In this document: piece after piece, positions 8,152-17,264 of the stretch
Position numbering within the stretch: the stretch's first letter is position 1
Layout: the number at the start of each line of letters is the position of its first letter
Origin: Arcobacter suis CECT 7833
GTDB lineage: Bacteria; Campylobacterota; Campylobacteria; Campylobacterales; Arcobacteraceae
Direction: 5' to 3'
Assembly: GCF_003544815.1 (NCBI RefSeq)
Contig: NZ_CP032100.1
Coordinates: 1,116,001-1,180,000 of the forward strand
DNA: 64,000 bases
Notes under the pieces: generated by a model
Database searches by the model: none
Seen by the model: only the letters and a program-made list of their open reading frames with translations
Told to the model about the DNA's origin: nothing
Program-made: the position numbers and the translations under genes

Positions 8152-10023
8152 ATGAAGAAAAAAATTCTGATTATTGTTGTATTATTGGCAATTATTGCTG
8201 TGGTGCTTTTTGCTTATCAAAGTAAGATAAACAATGAAATTAATAGTAAGATTGATGAGTTAAACAACAATGGATTTATTGTAAAACATCAACAATCAAC
8301 AAATTATATAAATACAAGTGCAAAAGGTGAAATTGAAGTAGCTTATCCAGATAAAGTGGCTTTTTGGATTTTTAATGGTGTAAAAGATGAAGAATTAAAA
8401 AAAGCTATTGAAGAGCAATACAATTCTCTTGCACCAAATGATAAAGAACTATTATTCTCAGGTATAAAGTTTGATTATGATTTTGTATTAGAAAATCTTA
8501 CAAGTAAAGTTAATACAAATATATATTTAACGCAATTATCAAAAATAGCTATGAATAATCTTGCACAAGAAACAGATAATCAAAGTAGTAAATGGCTTTT
8601 AGATTTCTTAAAAGATAAAAAATTACAAGTAAGTGTAAATGAGAAAAAAGAGTATAAAGTAGCTGATATTGATACAATTATTCCAGATGAAAATATAATT
8701 ATTACAATTAGAGGTTTTCAAGGAAATGAAAAAAATTTAACAATTAATTCATTTAAAATTTCTGATATGAATATGGATAACAGAGGTTTACTTTTAATAA
8801 ATGAAATTGCAATTAATTATGAAAAAGAAGCAAATAAAGAGAGCTCAAAAACATTAATTAAAAATATTGAATTCCAAGAAAAGAATAATATTTTTAATAT
8901 TAAAAATTTAGTAATTAATTCAAATTATGAAAAAGATGAAATAAATATAAATACAAAAAGTGAGTTAGGTTTTGAAGAATTAACGACAAAAAGCTTTGAT
9001 CAAGAAGCTGTAAATCTTAAAAATACATCATTGTCTTTTAATATTAATAATTTACCAATTAAAAAATTAGATGAAATTACTTTATATTTAAAAGATCAAA
9101 AATATGAAGAGTATCTTAAATCTTTGGCTCAAAGTGGAATGGTAATAGAATCAAGCGGAAATGCTTCAAATTACGTAATTAATCAACAAAAGATTTTAGA
9201 TACTTTGAAATTTAATTTAAGTTTTAAATTAAATAAAAATATGGTAGAGAATGAACCAAAAGATCTTACAGATATATTTGAAGATGCAAAATTAACAGTT
9301 GATTTAGATGCTTTAACTGCACAAAATGCAAAAGCTTTATTAGATTTAAAACAAAACTCAAATATTAGTTTTTTAGATGTTGATAATAATCTAAAAAGAT
9401 TTGAAGCAGTTCTGAAAAATGATGGTTTATATATAAATAATCAAAGAATTTTAGAAAAAAATGAGTTGGCAATCCCCTCAAAAGATAATACTTTTCAAGA
9501 AGAAGTAATTACTGAAAATACAACTGATGATTTAACAACAAAAAAAATATCACAAAAGAGTTTAACTTACAATTACAAGTTATTAAATGACAATCTTTTG
9601 GAGCTTAATATAAAATATACTCCTGATATGAAAGTTGTTTCAAGTGGTGGAATTTCTGTTTCATTCCCTCAATTTACAGATGCAAAAAGAATTATTAAAA
9701 ACACAACAACAAGCTTTGAAATAATAAATTTTTATGATGCTGGAAGTCAAATTTGGAATGGTGGTTTAGAACAAAATATTGTTTCTTCATATTTATTAGC
9801 CGAAGGTTGGGATAATAATTGGATGGATGGAAAAGATAAAGAACTTACTTTAATAATTGATGTAAAAGATTTAGAAACTTTAGAGATATATTTAAGAGCA
9901 GGTGCTTTAAATGAAAAAGATGCCTTAGAAAAACCATCTGAAATAGTTCCTCAAACAGGAGAATTTGATCAACAGAATTATCCAGTAGAAATTTTAGAAA
10001 TACCTATATTTAGAGTGAGATAA
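8152..10023 (+). CDS. DUF945 (YdgA-like) family protein
   Basis: 623 residues. One N-terminal membrane segment (about 4-22) anchors a large, Asn/Lys-rich, beta-strand-rich domain that would lie in the periplasm. The pattern of a membrane anchor plus long repetitive strands fits the DUF945/YdgA family, whose role in E. coli is poorly defined. The stop codon overlaps the start of the following hydrolase gene (TAATG), indicating translational coupling. E. coli YdgA is about 500 residues, so this one is longer. Confidence 0.6.
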   Translation: MKKKILIIVVLLAIIAVVLFAYQSKINNEINSKIDELNNNGFIVKHQQSTNYINTSAKGEIEVAYPDKVAFWIFNGVKDEELKKAIEEQYNSLAPNDKELLFSGIKFDYDFVLENLTSKVNTNIYLTQLSKIAMNNLAQETDNQSSKWLLDFLKDKKLQVSVNEKKEYKVADIDTIIPDENIIITIRGFQGNEKNLTINSFKISDMNMDNRGLLLINEIAINYEKEANKESSKTLIKNIEFQEKNNIFNIKNLVINSNYEKDEININTKSELGFEELTTKSFDQEAVNLKNTSLSFNINNLPIKKLDEITLYLKDQKYEEYLKSLAQSGMVIESSGNASNYVINQQKILDTLKFNLSFKLNKNMVENEPKDLTDIFEDAKLTVDLDALTAQNAKALLDLKQNSNISFLDVDNNLKRFEAVLKNDGLYINNQRILEKNELAIPSKDNTFQEEVITENTTDDLTTKKISQKSLTYNYKLLNDNLLELNIKYTPDMKVVSSGGISVSFPQFTDAKRIIKNTTTSFEIINFYDAGSQIWNGGLEQNIVSSYLLAEGWDNNWMDGKDKELTLIIDVKDLETLEIYLRAGALNEKDALEKPSEIVPQTGEFDQQNYPVEILEIPIFRVR

Positions 10024-10721
10024 TGAAAGAAAAAATATATCTAATTCCAGGGCTTATGACTGATAATAGGCTTTGGAGTAGATTCATTCCTTTATTACAA
10101 GATGCGTATGAGCTTGTTCATGTTCCAATTCCCCATAGTGAAGATTTTGATGAAATAATTGATATTTTATTCAACTTTTTTACTGAAGAAAAAATAAACC
10201 TTCTAGGATTCTCTCTAGGAGGTTATATCGCCTCATATTTTGCAATCACTTACCCAAACAGAGTTAATAGACTTTTTACTGTCGCAGCAACTCCTGGAAA
10301 CTCAACAGAAGCAGAAATTGAAAGAAGAAAAGAAAAATTTGTTGTTATTGAAAAAGAGGGTTTTGCTGGATTAACTTATGAAAAAGCAAAATCACTGCTT
10401 GAAGAAAAAAATCAAAACGACGATGAATTAATCAAAATAATTCAAGATATGTTTATGGATTTGGGAAAAGAAACTTTTATTTCTCAACTTACAAGCACTT
10501 TTTATAGAAAAGATTTATTTGAAGATTTAATAAATTTAGATATTCCAATTTGGTTTTTTTATAGTATTAATGACAGACTTTTAAACAAAGAAGCAATCAA
10601 AAAACTGCTTTTAGATACTCATAATATGAATGTTATCTCAAGAGTTGGAACAAGTCATAATATTCCTTTAGAAGAGCCACAACTTTTGAGTATTCATATT
10701 AGAGATTGGATGAAAGCCTAA
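10023..10721 (+). CDS. Alpha/beta hydrolase
   Basis: 232 residues, alpha/beta-hydrolase fold. The nucleophile elbow is GFSLGG (about residues 60-65, Ser in the centre). The acid is probably Asp in SINDRLLN at about 180, and the catalytic His is in GTSHNIPLEEP near 211. There is no signal peptide, so it is cytoplasmic. It is coupled to the upstream DUF945 gene by a 1-nt overlap. Substrate not predictable; it could be an esterase or lactonase. Confidence 0.8.
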   Translation: MKEKIYLIPGLMTDNRLWSRFIPLLQDAYELVHVPIPHSEDFDEIIDILFNFFTEEKINLLGFSLGGYIASYFAITYPNRVNRLFTVAATPGNSTEAEIERRKEKFVVIEKEGFAGLTYEKAKSLLEEKNQNDDELIKIIQDMFMDLGKETFISQLTSTFYRKDLFEDLINLDIPIWFFYSINDRLLNKEAIKKLLLDTHNMNVISRVGTSHNIPLEEPQLLSIHIRDWMKA

Positions 10722-10750
10722 AATAAAAATTTAAAGGGAGTATATATAAA

Positions 10751-11542
10751 ATGAAACTAAAAATATATCAAATTGATGCTTTTACAGACACAGTATTCAA
10801 AGGAAATTACGCAGCAGTTATAATTCTTAAAGAGTGGTTATCCACTGAGTTAATGCAACAAATAGCAACAGAAAATAATCTATCAGAAACAGCTTTTGTA
10901 TTTAAAAATACTCAAAATATTTATGAAATAAGATGGTTTTCTCCAATAACTGAAATTGATTTTTGTGGACATGCAACACTTGCCGCTGCTTTTGTAATAT
11001 TTAAAGAAAATGTAGTTTTAGAAAAAATAATTTTTACAGCAAAAGCTGTTGGAGATTTGAGTGTTGAAAAATTAGATTCTGATTATATTCAAATGAGTTT
11101 TCCAAACAGAAAACCAAAAGTTGTAGATTCTATTCCACAAGAGTTATTAAATGGTTTATCAATAACTCCCAAAGAAGTTTTACTTAACCAACAAGCATAT
11201 TTTGCTATTTTTTCTAAAGAAGAAGATGTTTATTCTGTAAAAACAAATTTAAATGAGTTGAAAAAACTTGCACCTTATGATGTAGTTGTTACTTCAAAAT
11301 CAACTGAATATGATTTTATTTCTCGATATTTTTGGCCAGCAAATGGAGGTGAAGAAGATCCAGTTACTGGTTCTATTCATACCGGACTTGCACCATATTG
11401 GGCGGAGAAATTAAATAAAAATGAATTAATAGCTCACCAAGCCTCAAAAAGAGGTGGTTTATTAAAATGTAAAGTTTTAGAGGATAAAGTAATTATTTTA
11501 GGTCAAGCAGTTTTATATCTTGAAGGATATATTACTATTTAA
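10751..11542 (+). CDS. PhzF-family isomerase-like protein
   Basis: 263 residues, diaminopimelate-epimerase fold of the PhzF family. Visible motifs: YQIDAFTDTVFKGN at the start, NNLSETAFVF (catalytic Glu, about residue 45), DFCGHATLAAAFV (about 75-87) and EDPVTGSIHTGLAPYW (about 203-218). The strong ribosome site AAAGGGAG lies upstream. Phenazine genes are absent, so phenazine synthesis is unlikely; family members isomerise many substrates. The stop overlaps the convergent DUF420 gene by 4 nt. Confidence 0.85.
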   Translation: MKLKIYQIDAFTDTVFKGNYAAVIILKEWLSTELMQQIATENNLSETAFVFKNTQNIYEIRWFSPITEIDFCGHATLAAAFVIFKENVVLEKIIFTAKAVGDLSVEKLDSDYIQMSFPNRKPKVVDSIPQELLNGLSITPKEVLLNQQAYFAIFSKEEDVYSVKTNLNELKKLAPYDVVVTSKSTEYDFISRYFWPANGGEEDPVTGSIHTGLAPYWAEKLNKNELIAHQASKRGGLLKCKVLEDKVIILGQAVLYLEGYITI

Positions 11543-12003
11543 AACACAAATAAAAATAGATAAATAAAAATTCCCATAATTGAACTAATAGTTAAAGCTA
11601 TAAAAATAGCTTTTCCTATTTTTTTATGTTTTTTTGCATCAAGTAGATTGTTTTTATAATTTTTATATGAAGAAATAAACAAAAATAACCAACCACCAAC
11701 AGCTGCAATTGCTATTAAAATATGAATAGTTAAGAAAATAAGCATAAAATCAAAAGAGATATTACTATATTTTGAATACTCTAAAAAACCACCTGAAATT
11801 CTAATTCCAATTTCAAAAATAACTACGATTGTAAGCGTTGTTCCTAAAATAATAGCTTGAGAAATAAAGTGTTTTTTGTACTCTTTTTTAACTGCAAAAT
11901 AGATACTAAAAGCTAATAAAAAAGGCAAAATTGCAAAATAAACAGTTGCTAAGTCTAAATAAAAAGGTGCAGATGTTCCTAAAAAACCTGTTGAAAATAT
12001 CAT
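11539..12003 (-). CDS. DUF420-like membrane protein
   Basis: 154 residues with four hydrophobic segments (about 15-37, 47-68, 84-112, 131-153). Histidines in the membrane region (FLTIHILIAIAAVGGWLF) and the overall pattern match DUF420 membrane proteins, some of which assist cytochrome oxidase assembly (CtaM). The gene begins directly after the stop of the DUF3817 gene, so the two form an operon. No oxidase gene is nearby, so the role is uncertain. Confidence 0.55.
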   Translation of the reverse strand: MIFSTGFLGTSAPFYLDLATVYFAILPFLLAFSIYFAVKKEYKKHFISQAIILGTTLTIVVIFEIGIRISGGFLEYSKYSNISFDFMLIFLTIHILIAIAAVGGWLFLFISSYKNYKNNLLDAKKHKKIGKAIFIALTISSIMGIFIYLFLFVF

Positions 12004-12306
12004 TTAGTTTAGCTTTTTAGGAGGATTTTTCATAATGATTTTTTCAATCAAAATAAATCCAAAAGGGATTAATGAATAAACAAAAAGTTGAAAAGTTAAA
12101 TATTTCCATTTATATTTATTTGAAACCATAATCAACGCAATAAAAAATAGTATAAATAAAATTCCATGAATCATTCCAGCAAATTTTACAGCTATAGCAA
12201 AACCAGCAAGATATTTAAGTGGCATCGCAATAAATACTAATATTAGATATGAAACTCCTTCAATAAATGAGATAAGTCTAAATCTTGTAAAAGTGTCATT
12301 TAACAT
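12004..12306 (-). CDS. DUF3817 family membrane protein
   Basis: 100 residues with three membrane segments. FRLISFIEGVSYLILVFIAMPLK and a central GMIHGILFILFF are the usual signature of DUF3817 (YdzA-like) inner-membrane proteins. The ribosome site AAAGGAAG precedes the ATG. It is immediately followed by the DUF420-like gene with no gap. Function unknown. Confidence 0.75.
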   Translation of the reverse strand: MLNDTFTRFRLISFIEGVSYLILVFIAMPLKYLAGFAIAVKFAGMIHGILFILFFIALIMVSNKYKWKYLTFQLFVYSLIPFGFILIEKIIMKNPPKKLN

Positions 12307-12401
12307 AAATCTTCCTTTAAAATAAAGGTTTTAGTATATAGAAGTTTTGTTTATGAAAAGTTAATATAAAACTATCTTTATGTCAAAGCACATATTTTGA
12401 A

Positions 12402-12653
12402 CTATTTAAACTTAATAGTATGATTCTTTAATAACATTCCCGTACAAACCGTTCCTTCAATTACTTTGCCATTTTTTTTAGCAGTAAATCCTGTACTTAG
12501 ACTATCGTCTTTTGAACATTCAAAAAAATTATAACCAGTCATCGTTATATCAGTATAACCTTCTTTTTTTAAAAATTTTTCGGCATTTTCTTTATCTGTA
12601 CAAGCAGAAAATAAGATTATTGATAATGCAATCAACACTAATTTAGTTTTCAT
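12402..12653 (-). CDS. Small lipoprotein
   Basis: 83 residues. A signal peptide ends in a lipobox FSAC at about 15-18. The mature part (GYTDITMTGYNFFECSKDD, then a Cys in TVCTGMLLKNHTIKF) matches a widespread family of short secreted or lipoproteins found in bacteria and phages, with two conserved cysteines that probably form a disulfide. Ribosome site AAAGGTG. A 7-bp inverted repeat 44 bp upstream of the start may be an operator. Function unknown. Confidence 0.65.
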   Translation of the reverse strand: MKTKLVLIALSIILFSACTDKENAEKFLKKEGYTDITMTGYNFFECSKDDSLSTGFTAKKNGKVIEGTVCTGMLLKNHTIKFK

Positions 12654-12894
12654 TTTTACACCTTTATATAATTTAAAATAACCAAGAAAAACACCTATAT
12701 ACTCAATAGTATATCATAACCGTATTGTATGCTTAAATTTAAAAAAATACAAGACAAAAAGATGATAATTGGTCAATAATTTAATTAAATAATTTTTTTT
12801 AAGCCATTTTATAAGAATTTCGGAGTCAAAATAGATGAATTATAAAAATATATAAGGTTATTTAAGAAAATATATTTAATAAAGATTTTTGTGT
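12654..12894. other. 241-bp intergenic region between divergent genes
   Basis: Holds the ribosome site and promoter of the small lipoprotein gene, the inverted repeat at 12697-12714, and AT-rich sequence leading to the -10 of the radical SAM gene. No open frame with a ribosome site, tRNA or terminator is visible. Confidence 0.5.
12697..12714. promoter_or_regulatory. Inverted repeat, operator-like
   Basis: ATATACT-caat-AGTATAT, perfect 7-bp arms with a 4-nt centre, 44 bp upstream of the lipoprotein start, where a promoter would lie. Regulator unknown. Confidence 0.35.
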
Positions 12895-12900
12895 TACAAT
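12895..12900 (+). promoter_or_regulatory. Extended -10 of radical SAM gene, leaderless-type
   Basis: TGT-TACAAT followed by exactly 6 nt (CCGCGA) and the ATG at 12907. Transcription would begin at or next to the A of the start codon. No Shine-Dalgarno sequence is present. Confidence 0.55.
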
Positions 12901-12906
12901 CCGCGA

Positions 12907-14415
12907 ATGAAAAACATAATATTAACTACACTAAACGCTAGATATTCTCACACTTCATTGGGTTTGAGATATTTAATAGCAAATTTAAAAGAATTAAAAG
13001 AACAAACAGAAATTTTGGAGTTTGTAATAAACTCTTCAATCCAAACAATAGCAGAACAAATACTTGAAAAAAAACCAAAAATCATAGGAATTGCTACATA
13101 TATTTGGAATGCTTTTGATGTTGGAGAACTTGTAAAAACAATCAAAAAAGTATCACCTGAAACTATCGTTGTTTTAGGTGGTCCTGAGGTTAGTTATACA
13201 CCTTTAAGAGTAAATTTTGATATGGCAGATTATATCATTTGTGGAGAAGGGGAAGTTAGTTTTTATAACCTTTGTAAAGAATTACTTGATGGAACTTGCA
13301 CACAGCCACGAACTATAACTTCACCAAAAGTTGATTTAGAAAATATCGTTTTACCATACGATGATTACACAGATTTTGATATAAAAAATAGACATATTTA
13401 TGTGGAAAATGCTCGTGGTTGTCCCTTTGAATGTGAGTTTTGTCTTTCATCAATTGAGACAAAAATGAGATATTTAGATATTGATGTTTTTTTAGCTGAA
13501 ATTGAGAAATTGTGGGTTAGAGGTGCTAGAAGTTTTAAATTTATAGATAGAACTTTTAATATCAAAATCTCTTATGCAAAAGCTATTTTGAATTACTTTT
13601 TAGCAAAAGAAGAAGAATATTTTTTACACTTTGAAGTTATTCCTGATAATTTCCCTGAAGAGTTAAGGGATTTAATAAAACAGTTTAAAAAAGGTTGTTT
13701 ACAACTTGAAGTTGGTATTCAAACTTTAAATTTAGATGTGGCAAAAGAGATTCATAGAAATCTAAAAATAGATAAAATCAAAGATAATCTAAGCTTTTTA
13801 TCTCAAGAAACGCACGCTCATATGCATATAGATTTAATTATTGGGCTTCCAAGTGAAACAATAGAGAGTTTTGGAAAAAATCTAAACCAACTTTATACTC
13901 TTTCAACTGGTGAAATTCAAGTTGGAATTTTGAAAAAACTATCAGGAACAACACTTGCTCGACATGACAAAATTTATGGAATGGTTTACAATGATTCACC
14001 ACCTTATGATATTTTGAAAAATGATTTGATTAGTTTTTCACTTATGCAAGAGATGAAAAGATTTGCTAGATTTTGGGATATTGTTTACAATAGTGGAAAT
14101 TTTCAAAAAACTACAACTTTACTTTTTGAAGATGGAAAAGTTTTTGAAAACTTCTTTGATTTAAGTAAGTGGTTATATAAAAGAAGTGAATCAACTTATA
14201 AGATTTCTCTTGATAGAATGGCGGAATTTTTATTTGAATATATGAGCACAAAATATGAAAAAGAGTTATTAGCAAATACTATTTTAGAAGATGTTATGAA
14301 AGTAGGAGGGCGAAAAATACCACCATTCTTGAAAAAAATAATTCCTTCAAATTATGATTTTGCTCAAAAAGAAGTATCAAAAGCAAATAAAAGACAATTA
14401 GTAAGACAGGATTAA
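12907..14415 (+). CDS. B12-binding-domain radical SAM protein (DUF4080-type)
   Basis: 502 residues from the ATG at 12907; an upstream TTG at 12889 overlaps the -10 box and is unlikely. An N-terminal cobalamin-binding-like domain (about 1-130; VVLGGPEVSYTP near 90) precedes a radical SAM core with the iron-sulfur motif CPFECEFC (about residues 173-180). The C-terminal part after about 350 fits DUF4080. Such enzymes often methylate or rearrange unreactive carbons; the substrate is unknown. It is co-transcribed with the DUF481 gene (1-nt gap). Probably translated from a leaderless mRNA. Confidence 0.85.
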   Translation: MKNIILTTLNARYSHTSLGLRYLIANLKELKEQTEILEFVINSSIQTIAEQILEKKPKIIGIATYIWNAFDVGELVKTIKKVSPETIVVLGGPEVSYTPLRVNFDMADYIICGEGEVSFYNLCKELLDGTCTQPRTITSPKVDLENIVLPYDDYTDFDIKNRHIYVENARGCPFECEFCLSSIETKMRYLDIDVFLAEIEKLWVRGARSFKFIDRTFNIKISYAKAILNYFLAKEEEYFLHFEVIPDNFPEELRDLIKQFKKGCLQLEVGIQTLNLDVAKEIHRNLKIDKIKDNLSFLSQETHAHMHIDLIIGLPSETIESFGKNLNQLYTLSTGEIQVGILKKLSGTTLARHDKIYGMVYNDSPPYDILKNDLISFSLMQEMKRFARFWDIVYNSGNFQKTTTLLFEDGKVFENFFDLSKWLYKRSESTYKISLDRMAEFLFEYMSTKYEKELLANTILEDVMKVGGRKIPPFLKKIIPSNYDFAQKEVSKANKRQLVRQD

Positions 14416-14416
14416 A

Positions 14417-15127
14417 ATGAATAAAATAATTGTAAGTAAAATTTTTTCTATATTAACAATTTTTTCAACGGCATCATTTGCTTTAGATGTTGATAAACAT
14501 TTAGAGTTATCTTATGTACAAACAAGTGGAAATACAAATACAACTACTTTTTCTTCAAAACTTGAAGGTACAGCAGGACTTAGTGATACACAAAGTGTAA
14601 GAGCAAAGGGAAGTATTTTATATAATGAAAATGATAATAGTACTTCTGCAAATAAATATAATTTAGAATTAGACTACAATCATATGATAAATAAAAAATT
14701 ATATGCCAATATGGGTATAAATTATTTAAAAGATGAATTGTCAGATTATGATTATAGGTTAAATATAGGTCCTGGACTTGGATATAAAATACTTGAAGAT
14801 GAAATTCAAACTATTGATATTCAAGGCGGTTTGGATTACGCTTATGATAAATATAATGATGGTTTAAAAGATAACTATTTAGCTGGTAGAGGTGAGTTAA
14901 ATTATAAATATAGATTTTCTGAAAATGTTGAATTTAAACAAATGATAAGTTATTTATCTTCTTTTGAAGATGGTAAAAAATATTTTGCAGTAAGTGATTC
15001 TGCAATTGGAGTAAAAATGACACATAATCTTTCTTTAGGTGTTAGTTATAATATGGATTATACCAATAAGACTGAAAAAGAGAAACTTGATACAAAGTTT
15101 TTAACTTCTTTGATTGTGGATTTTTAA
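14417..15127 (+). CDS. DUF481 family outer-membrane beta-barrel protein
   Basis: 236 residues. A signal peptide is at about 1-22 (cleavage after SFA). The mature part is made of alternating amphipathic strands (HLELSYVQTSGNTNTTTFSS and so on) ending in a strand with a terminal aromatic (SLIVDF), as expected of outer-membrane barrels. The LSYVQTSGNTNT start is typical of DUF481 (YdiY-like) proteins. It follows the radical SAM gene directly. Confidence 0.75.
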   Translation: MNKIIVSKIFSILTIFSTASFALDVDKHLELSYVQTSGNTNTTTFSSKLEGTAGLSDTQSVRAKGSILYNENDNSTSANKYNLELDYNHMINKKLYANMGINYLKDELSDYDYRLNIGPGLGYKILEDEIQTIDIQGGLDYAYDKYNDGLKDNYLAGRGELNYKYRFSENVEFKQMISYLSSFEDGKKYFAVSDSAIGVKMTHNLSLGVSYNMDYTNKTEKEKLDTKFLTSLIVDF

Positions 15128-15139
15128 ATCTTTTTAGCT

Positions 15140-15173
15140 AAGATAATCCTATGAATTTTAATAAGATTATCTT
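15140..15173. terminator. Hairpin between convergent genes
   Basis: AAGATAATC (15140-15148) pairs perfectly with GATTATCTT (15165-15173), followed by TTTCC on the plus strand. Its long 16-nt loop and AT-rich stem make it a weak terminator candidate. It also covers the start region of the small frame at 15151. Confidence 0.35.
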
Positions 15174-15231
15174 TTCCTTACTTATGCTTTATATTCTAGC
15201 TGATATGATTAAGACTTACTTTTTTAAATAG
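15151..15231 (+). CDS. Possible 26-residue membrane peptide
   Basis: ATG to TAG, encoding a peptide with a hydrophobic centre (IIFSLLMLYILADMI) and a basic, aromatic end. A TAAGAT hexamer at 15139-15144 lies exactly 6 nt before the ATG, as in other leaderless-type starts here. It overlaps the 3' end of the convergent DUF808 gene by 36 nt. Could easily be chance. Confidence 0.2.
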   Translation: MNFNKIIFSLLMLYILADMIKTYFFK

Positions 15232-16311
15232 TTTTGAAAAAATGGGAACTATTTTAACTGTTATAAATCCTACAAGTATTCCAATAATTATTTCACTTAA
15301 AAATCCGCCCATTGGAACAGTTTTTATTGTTTCATCAAAAGATTTTAACATGTGAGTTTCATGTACTATTATTCCACCACCAACAGCTAACATAGCGATA
15401 GTCCCCACTAAACCAATGGTTTTTATAATATAAGGCATTGATTTTACAAATCCATTTCCAATTGTTTGTAAAACTAAACTTCTTTTTTCTTGTAAATAAA
15501 AACCTATATCATCAAGTTTGATGATTAAAGCCACAATTCCATACACAAAAACTGTTGTTAAAATTCCAACTAAAACTAAAACAGAAATTTTTGTTATAAA
15601 ATCTGTATTTGCAATTAAACTAAGAGTTATTACAATAATTTCAAAAGATAAAATGAAATCTGTTTTAATTGCGCCTTTAACTTTTTCATTTTCTAATTTT
15701 TCGGTTGAAAGCTCTTTTATAGTCTCTTTTTCATCAGCAATTTCGTGGTGAGCTCCAAGTTTTTCTAAAACACTTTCCACACCTTCATAAGCTAAATAAA
15801 TTCCTCCTAAAATTAATACTGGAGAAATTAACCAAGGAACTAAATAACTCATTAATAAAACAACTGGAATAATAATAAATTTATTTTTGAAACTTCCCTT
15901 TGCAATTTTATAAACTATTGGAAGTTCTCTTAATGCAGCATTTCTTTTTGCTTCTAAAATGGCTGTTTGTCTAATTCTTTCTAATTCATCTAAAATCTCT
16001 TTTTGAGATTTTTCATCTAATAATTCAACATTTTGTTTAAATTCATCAACAGTTTTTGCTTTATTTAATTCATTTTTTAAAATATCAGATGTTGTTTCAT
16101 TTGTAAAATTTGCAATTGCAGCTAAATCATCAACAACAAGACCCGAAGATTTAACACTAGCAAGTTTTGTATAAGTTGCAATATCATCAAAAAGTAATCC
16201 AACGTCATCAAGTGAAGTAGCCATTGTTTTTGTGGCAGCAGCCATAGTTTTCCCAGCTAATGAACTAACATCATCTGCTAAAACTGATAAATATCCTAAA
16301 ATTCCTGCCAT
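15196..16311 (-). CDS. DUF808 (YedI-like) inner-membrane protein
   Basis: 371 residues, longer than E. coli YedI (about 305) because of a helical insert at about 80-130. The start MAGILGYLSVLADDVSSLAGKT is a hallmark of DUF808. Several membrane segments follow from about residue 148 (IIPVVLLMSYLVPWLISPVLILGG) to the end. Function unknown. It stands alone between DUF481 and a deacetylase gene. Confidence 0.85.
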   Translation of the reverse strand: MAGILGYLSVLADDVSSLAGKTMAAATKTMATSLDDVGLLFDDIATYTKLASVKSSGLVVDDLAAIANFTNETTSDILKNELNKAKTVDEFKQNVELLDEKSQKEILDELERIRQTAILEAKRNAALRELPIVYKIAKGSFKNKFIIIPVVLLMSYLVPWLISPVLILGGIYLAYEGVESVLEKLGAHHEIADEKETIKELSTEKLENEKVKGAIKTDFILSFEIIVITLSLIANTDFITKISVLVLVGILTTVFVYGIVALIIKLDDIGFYLQEKRSLVLQTIGNGFVKSMPYIIKTIGLVGTIAMLAVGGGIIVHETHMLKSFDETIKTVPMGGFLSEIIIGILVGFITVKIVPIFSKLFKKVSLNHIS

Positions 16312-16370
16312 TAATTATTCCTAAATAAATTTTTTTTGTTATTTTATCATAAATAAAACTTTGGGCTTAT

Positions 16371-17195
16371 TTACTTAAGTTTATAATCTGATAATCTAAC
16401 AAATCTAAAACCTTTTTGTTTTAGCTCTTTTATTGCTGTTATTGTTCCATCAGCCGTTTGTGATTCAGGGTGATTCATGTGAATGATTACAATTTCGCCG
16501 TTTTTAGCCTTTAGAAAAGCACTTTCTACTTTTTCTTTACTAAAAGTAGCTCCCGCATCTCCTAAAATAGAAAATCCAATTACTTGATGATTTAGTTTAT
16601 TTGCAATTTTTACTGCAACTTCATCATAATATGCTGTTCCTGATCTAAAATAAACGGGTCTTTTATGTGTGATTTGTTCAATTTTTCTAGCATTTAATTC
16701 TATTTCATCCACAAACTCTTCTATATTTTTTGAACCATCTAAACCATAAATAGATTTTCCATTAACTGATGCTGGTTTATGTTCAAGTCCATGATTTGCT
16801 ATTTCAAACAAAGGATTTGAAGCTAAAGTTTTAAATGTATTTAGATTTTTATCTATCCATCTAGCATTTATAAATAGAGTTGCTGGAACTTTTTCTTGTT
16901 TTAAAAAATTGATTAACTCTTCATCATAACCCATTCCTAGAGGACTTCCACAAGCATCCATAGTAAGAGCAATTACCTTTTCATTTGTATCAAGTTTTGT
17001 TTTTACGCCAGTTACGTTTTCTCCCCATTGTTTTGGGGTTTGATTTTCAAAAGCCTTTGCTATATTTTTTCTAAATGATTCATACTCTTTTTTGGAACTA
17101 CTTTGTTGTTCACCAAAATAGTTATCACTTGCAGTTTTTGCACAAGCTGTAAAAGTAAGAGTAAAAAGTAAAGACAAGATAATTGATTGCTTCAT
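16371..17195 (-). CDS. Polysaccharide deacetylase family lipoprotein
   Basis: 274 residues from the ATG at 17195, chosen because AGGA lies 7 nt upstream; a start 6 codons earlier has no ribosome site. A signal peptide ends in the lipobox FTAC (about 15-18). The NodB-fold domain begins at about 70 with VIALTMDACGSP (catalytic and metal Asp), followed by NHGLEHKP, giving the His-x3-His metal pair, and GSAYYD-like strands (RSGTAYYDE). It should remove acetyl groups from cell-wall or exopolysaccharide sugars in the periplasm. Confidence 0.85.
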   Translation of the reverse strand: MKQSIILSLLFTLTFTACAKTASDNYFGEQQSSSKKEYESFRKNIAKAFENQTPKQWGENVTGVKTKLDTNEKVIALTMDACGSPLGMGYDEELINFLKQEKVPATLFINARWIDKNLNTFKTLASNPLFEIANHGLEHKPASVNGKSIYGLDGSKNIEEFVDEIELNARKIEQITHKRPVYFRSGTAYYDEVAVKIANKLNHQVIGFSILGDAGATFSKEKVESAFLKAKNGEIVIIHMNHPESQTADGTITAIKELKQKGFRFVRLSDYKLK

Positions 17196-17219
17196 GGATT
17201 TTCCTAATAACAAAATAGA

Positions 17220-17225
17220 TATAAT
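17220..17225 (+). promoter_or_regulatory. -10 box of flavoprotein gene
   Basis: TATAAT 39 nt before the ATG at 17265, in the divergent region with the deacetylase gene. Confidence 0.45.
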
Positions 17226-17264
17226 AAATAATACTATATAGAAATTTTTAAAAGAAGTTGTTTA

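Noticed and set aside
10751-11542. Phenazine biosynthesis
   Set aside because: Only the PhzF-like fold is present; no other phz genes, and family members have varied substrates.
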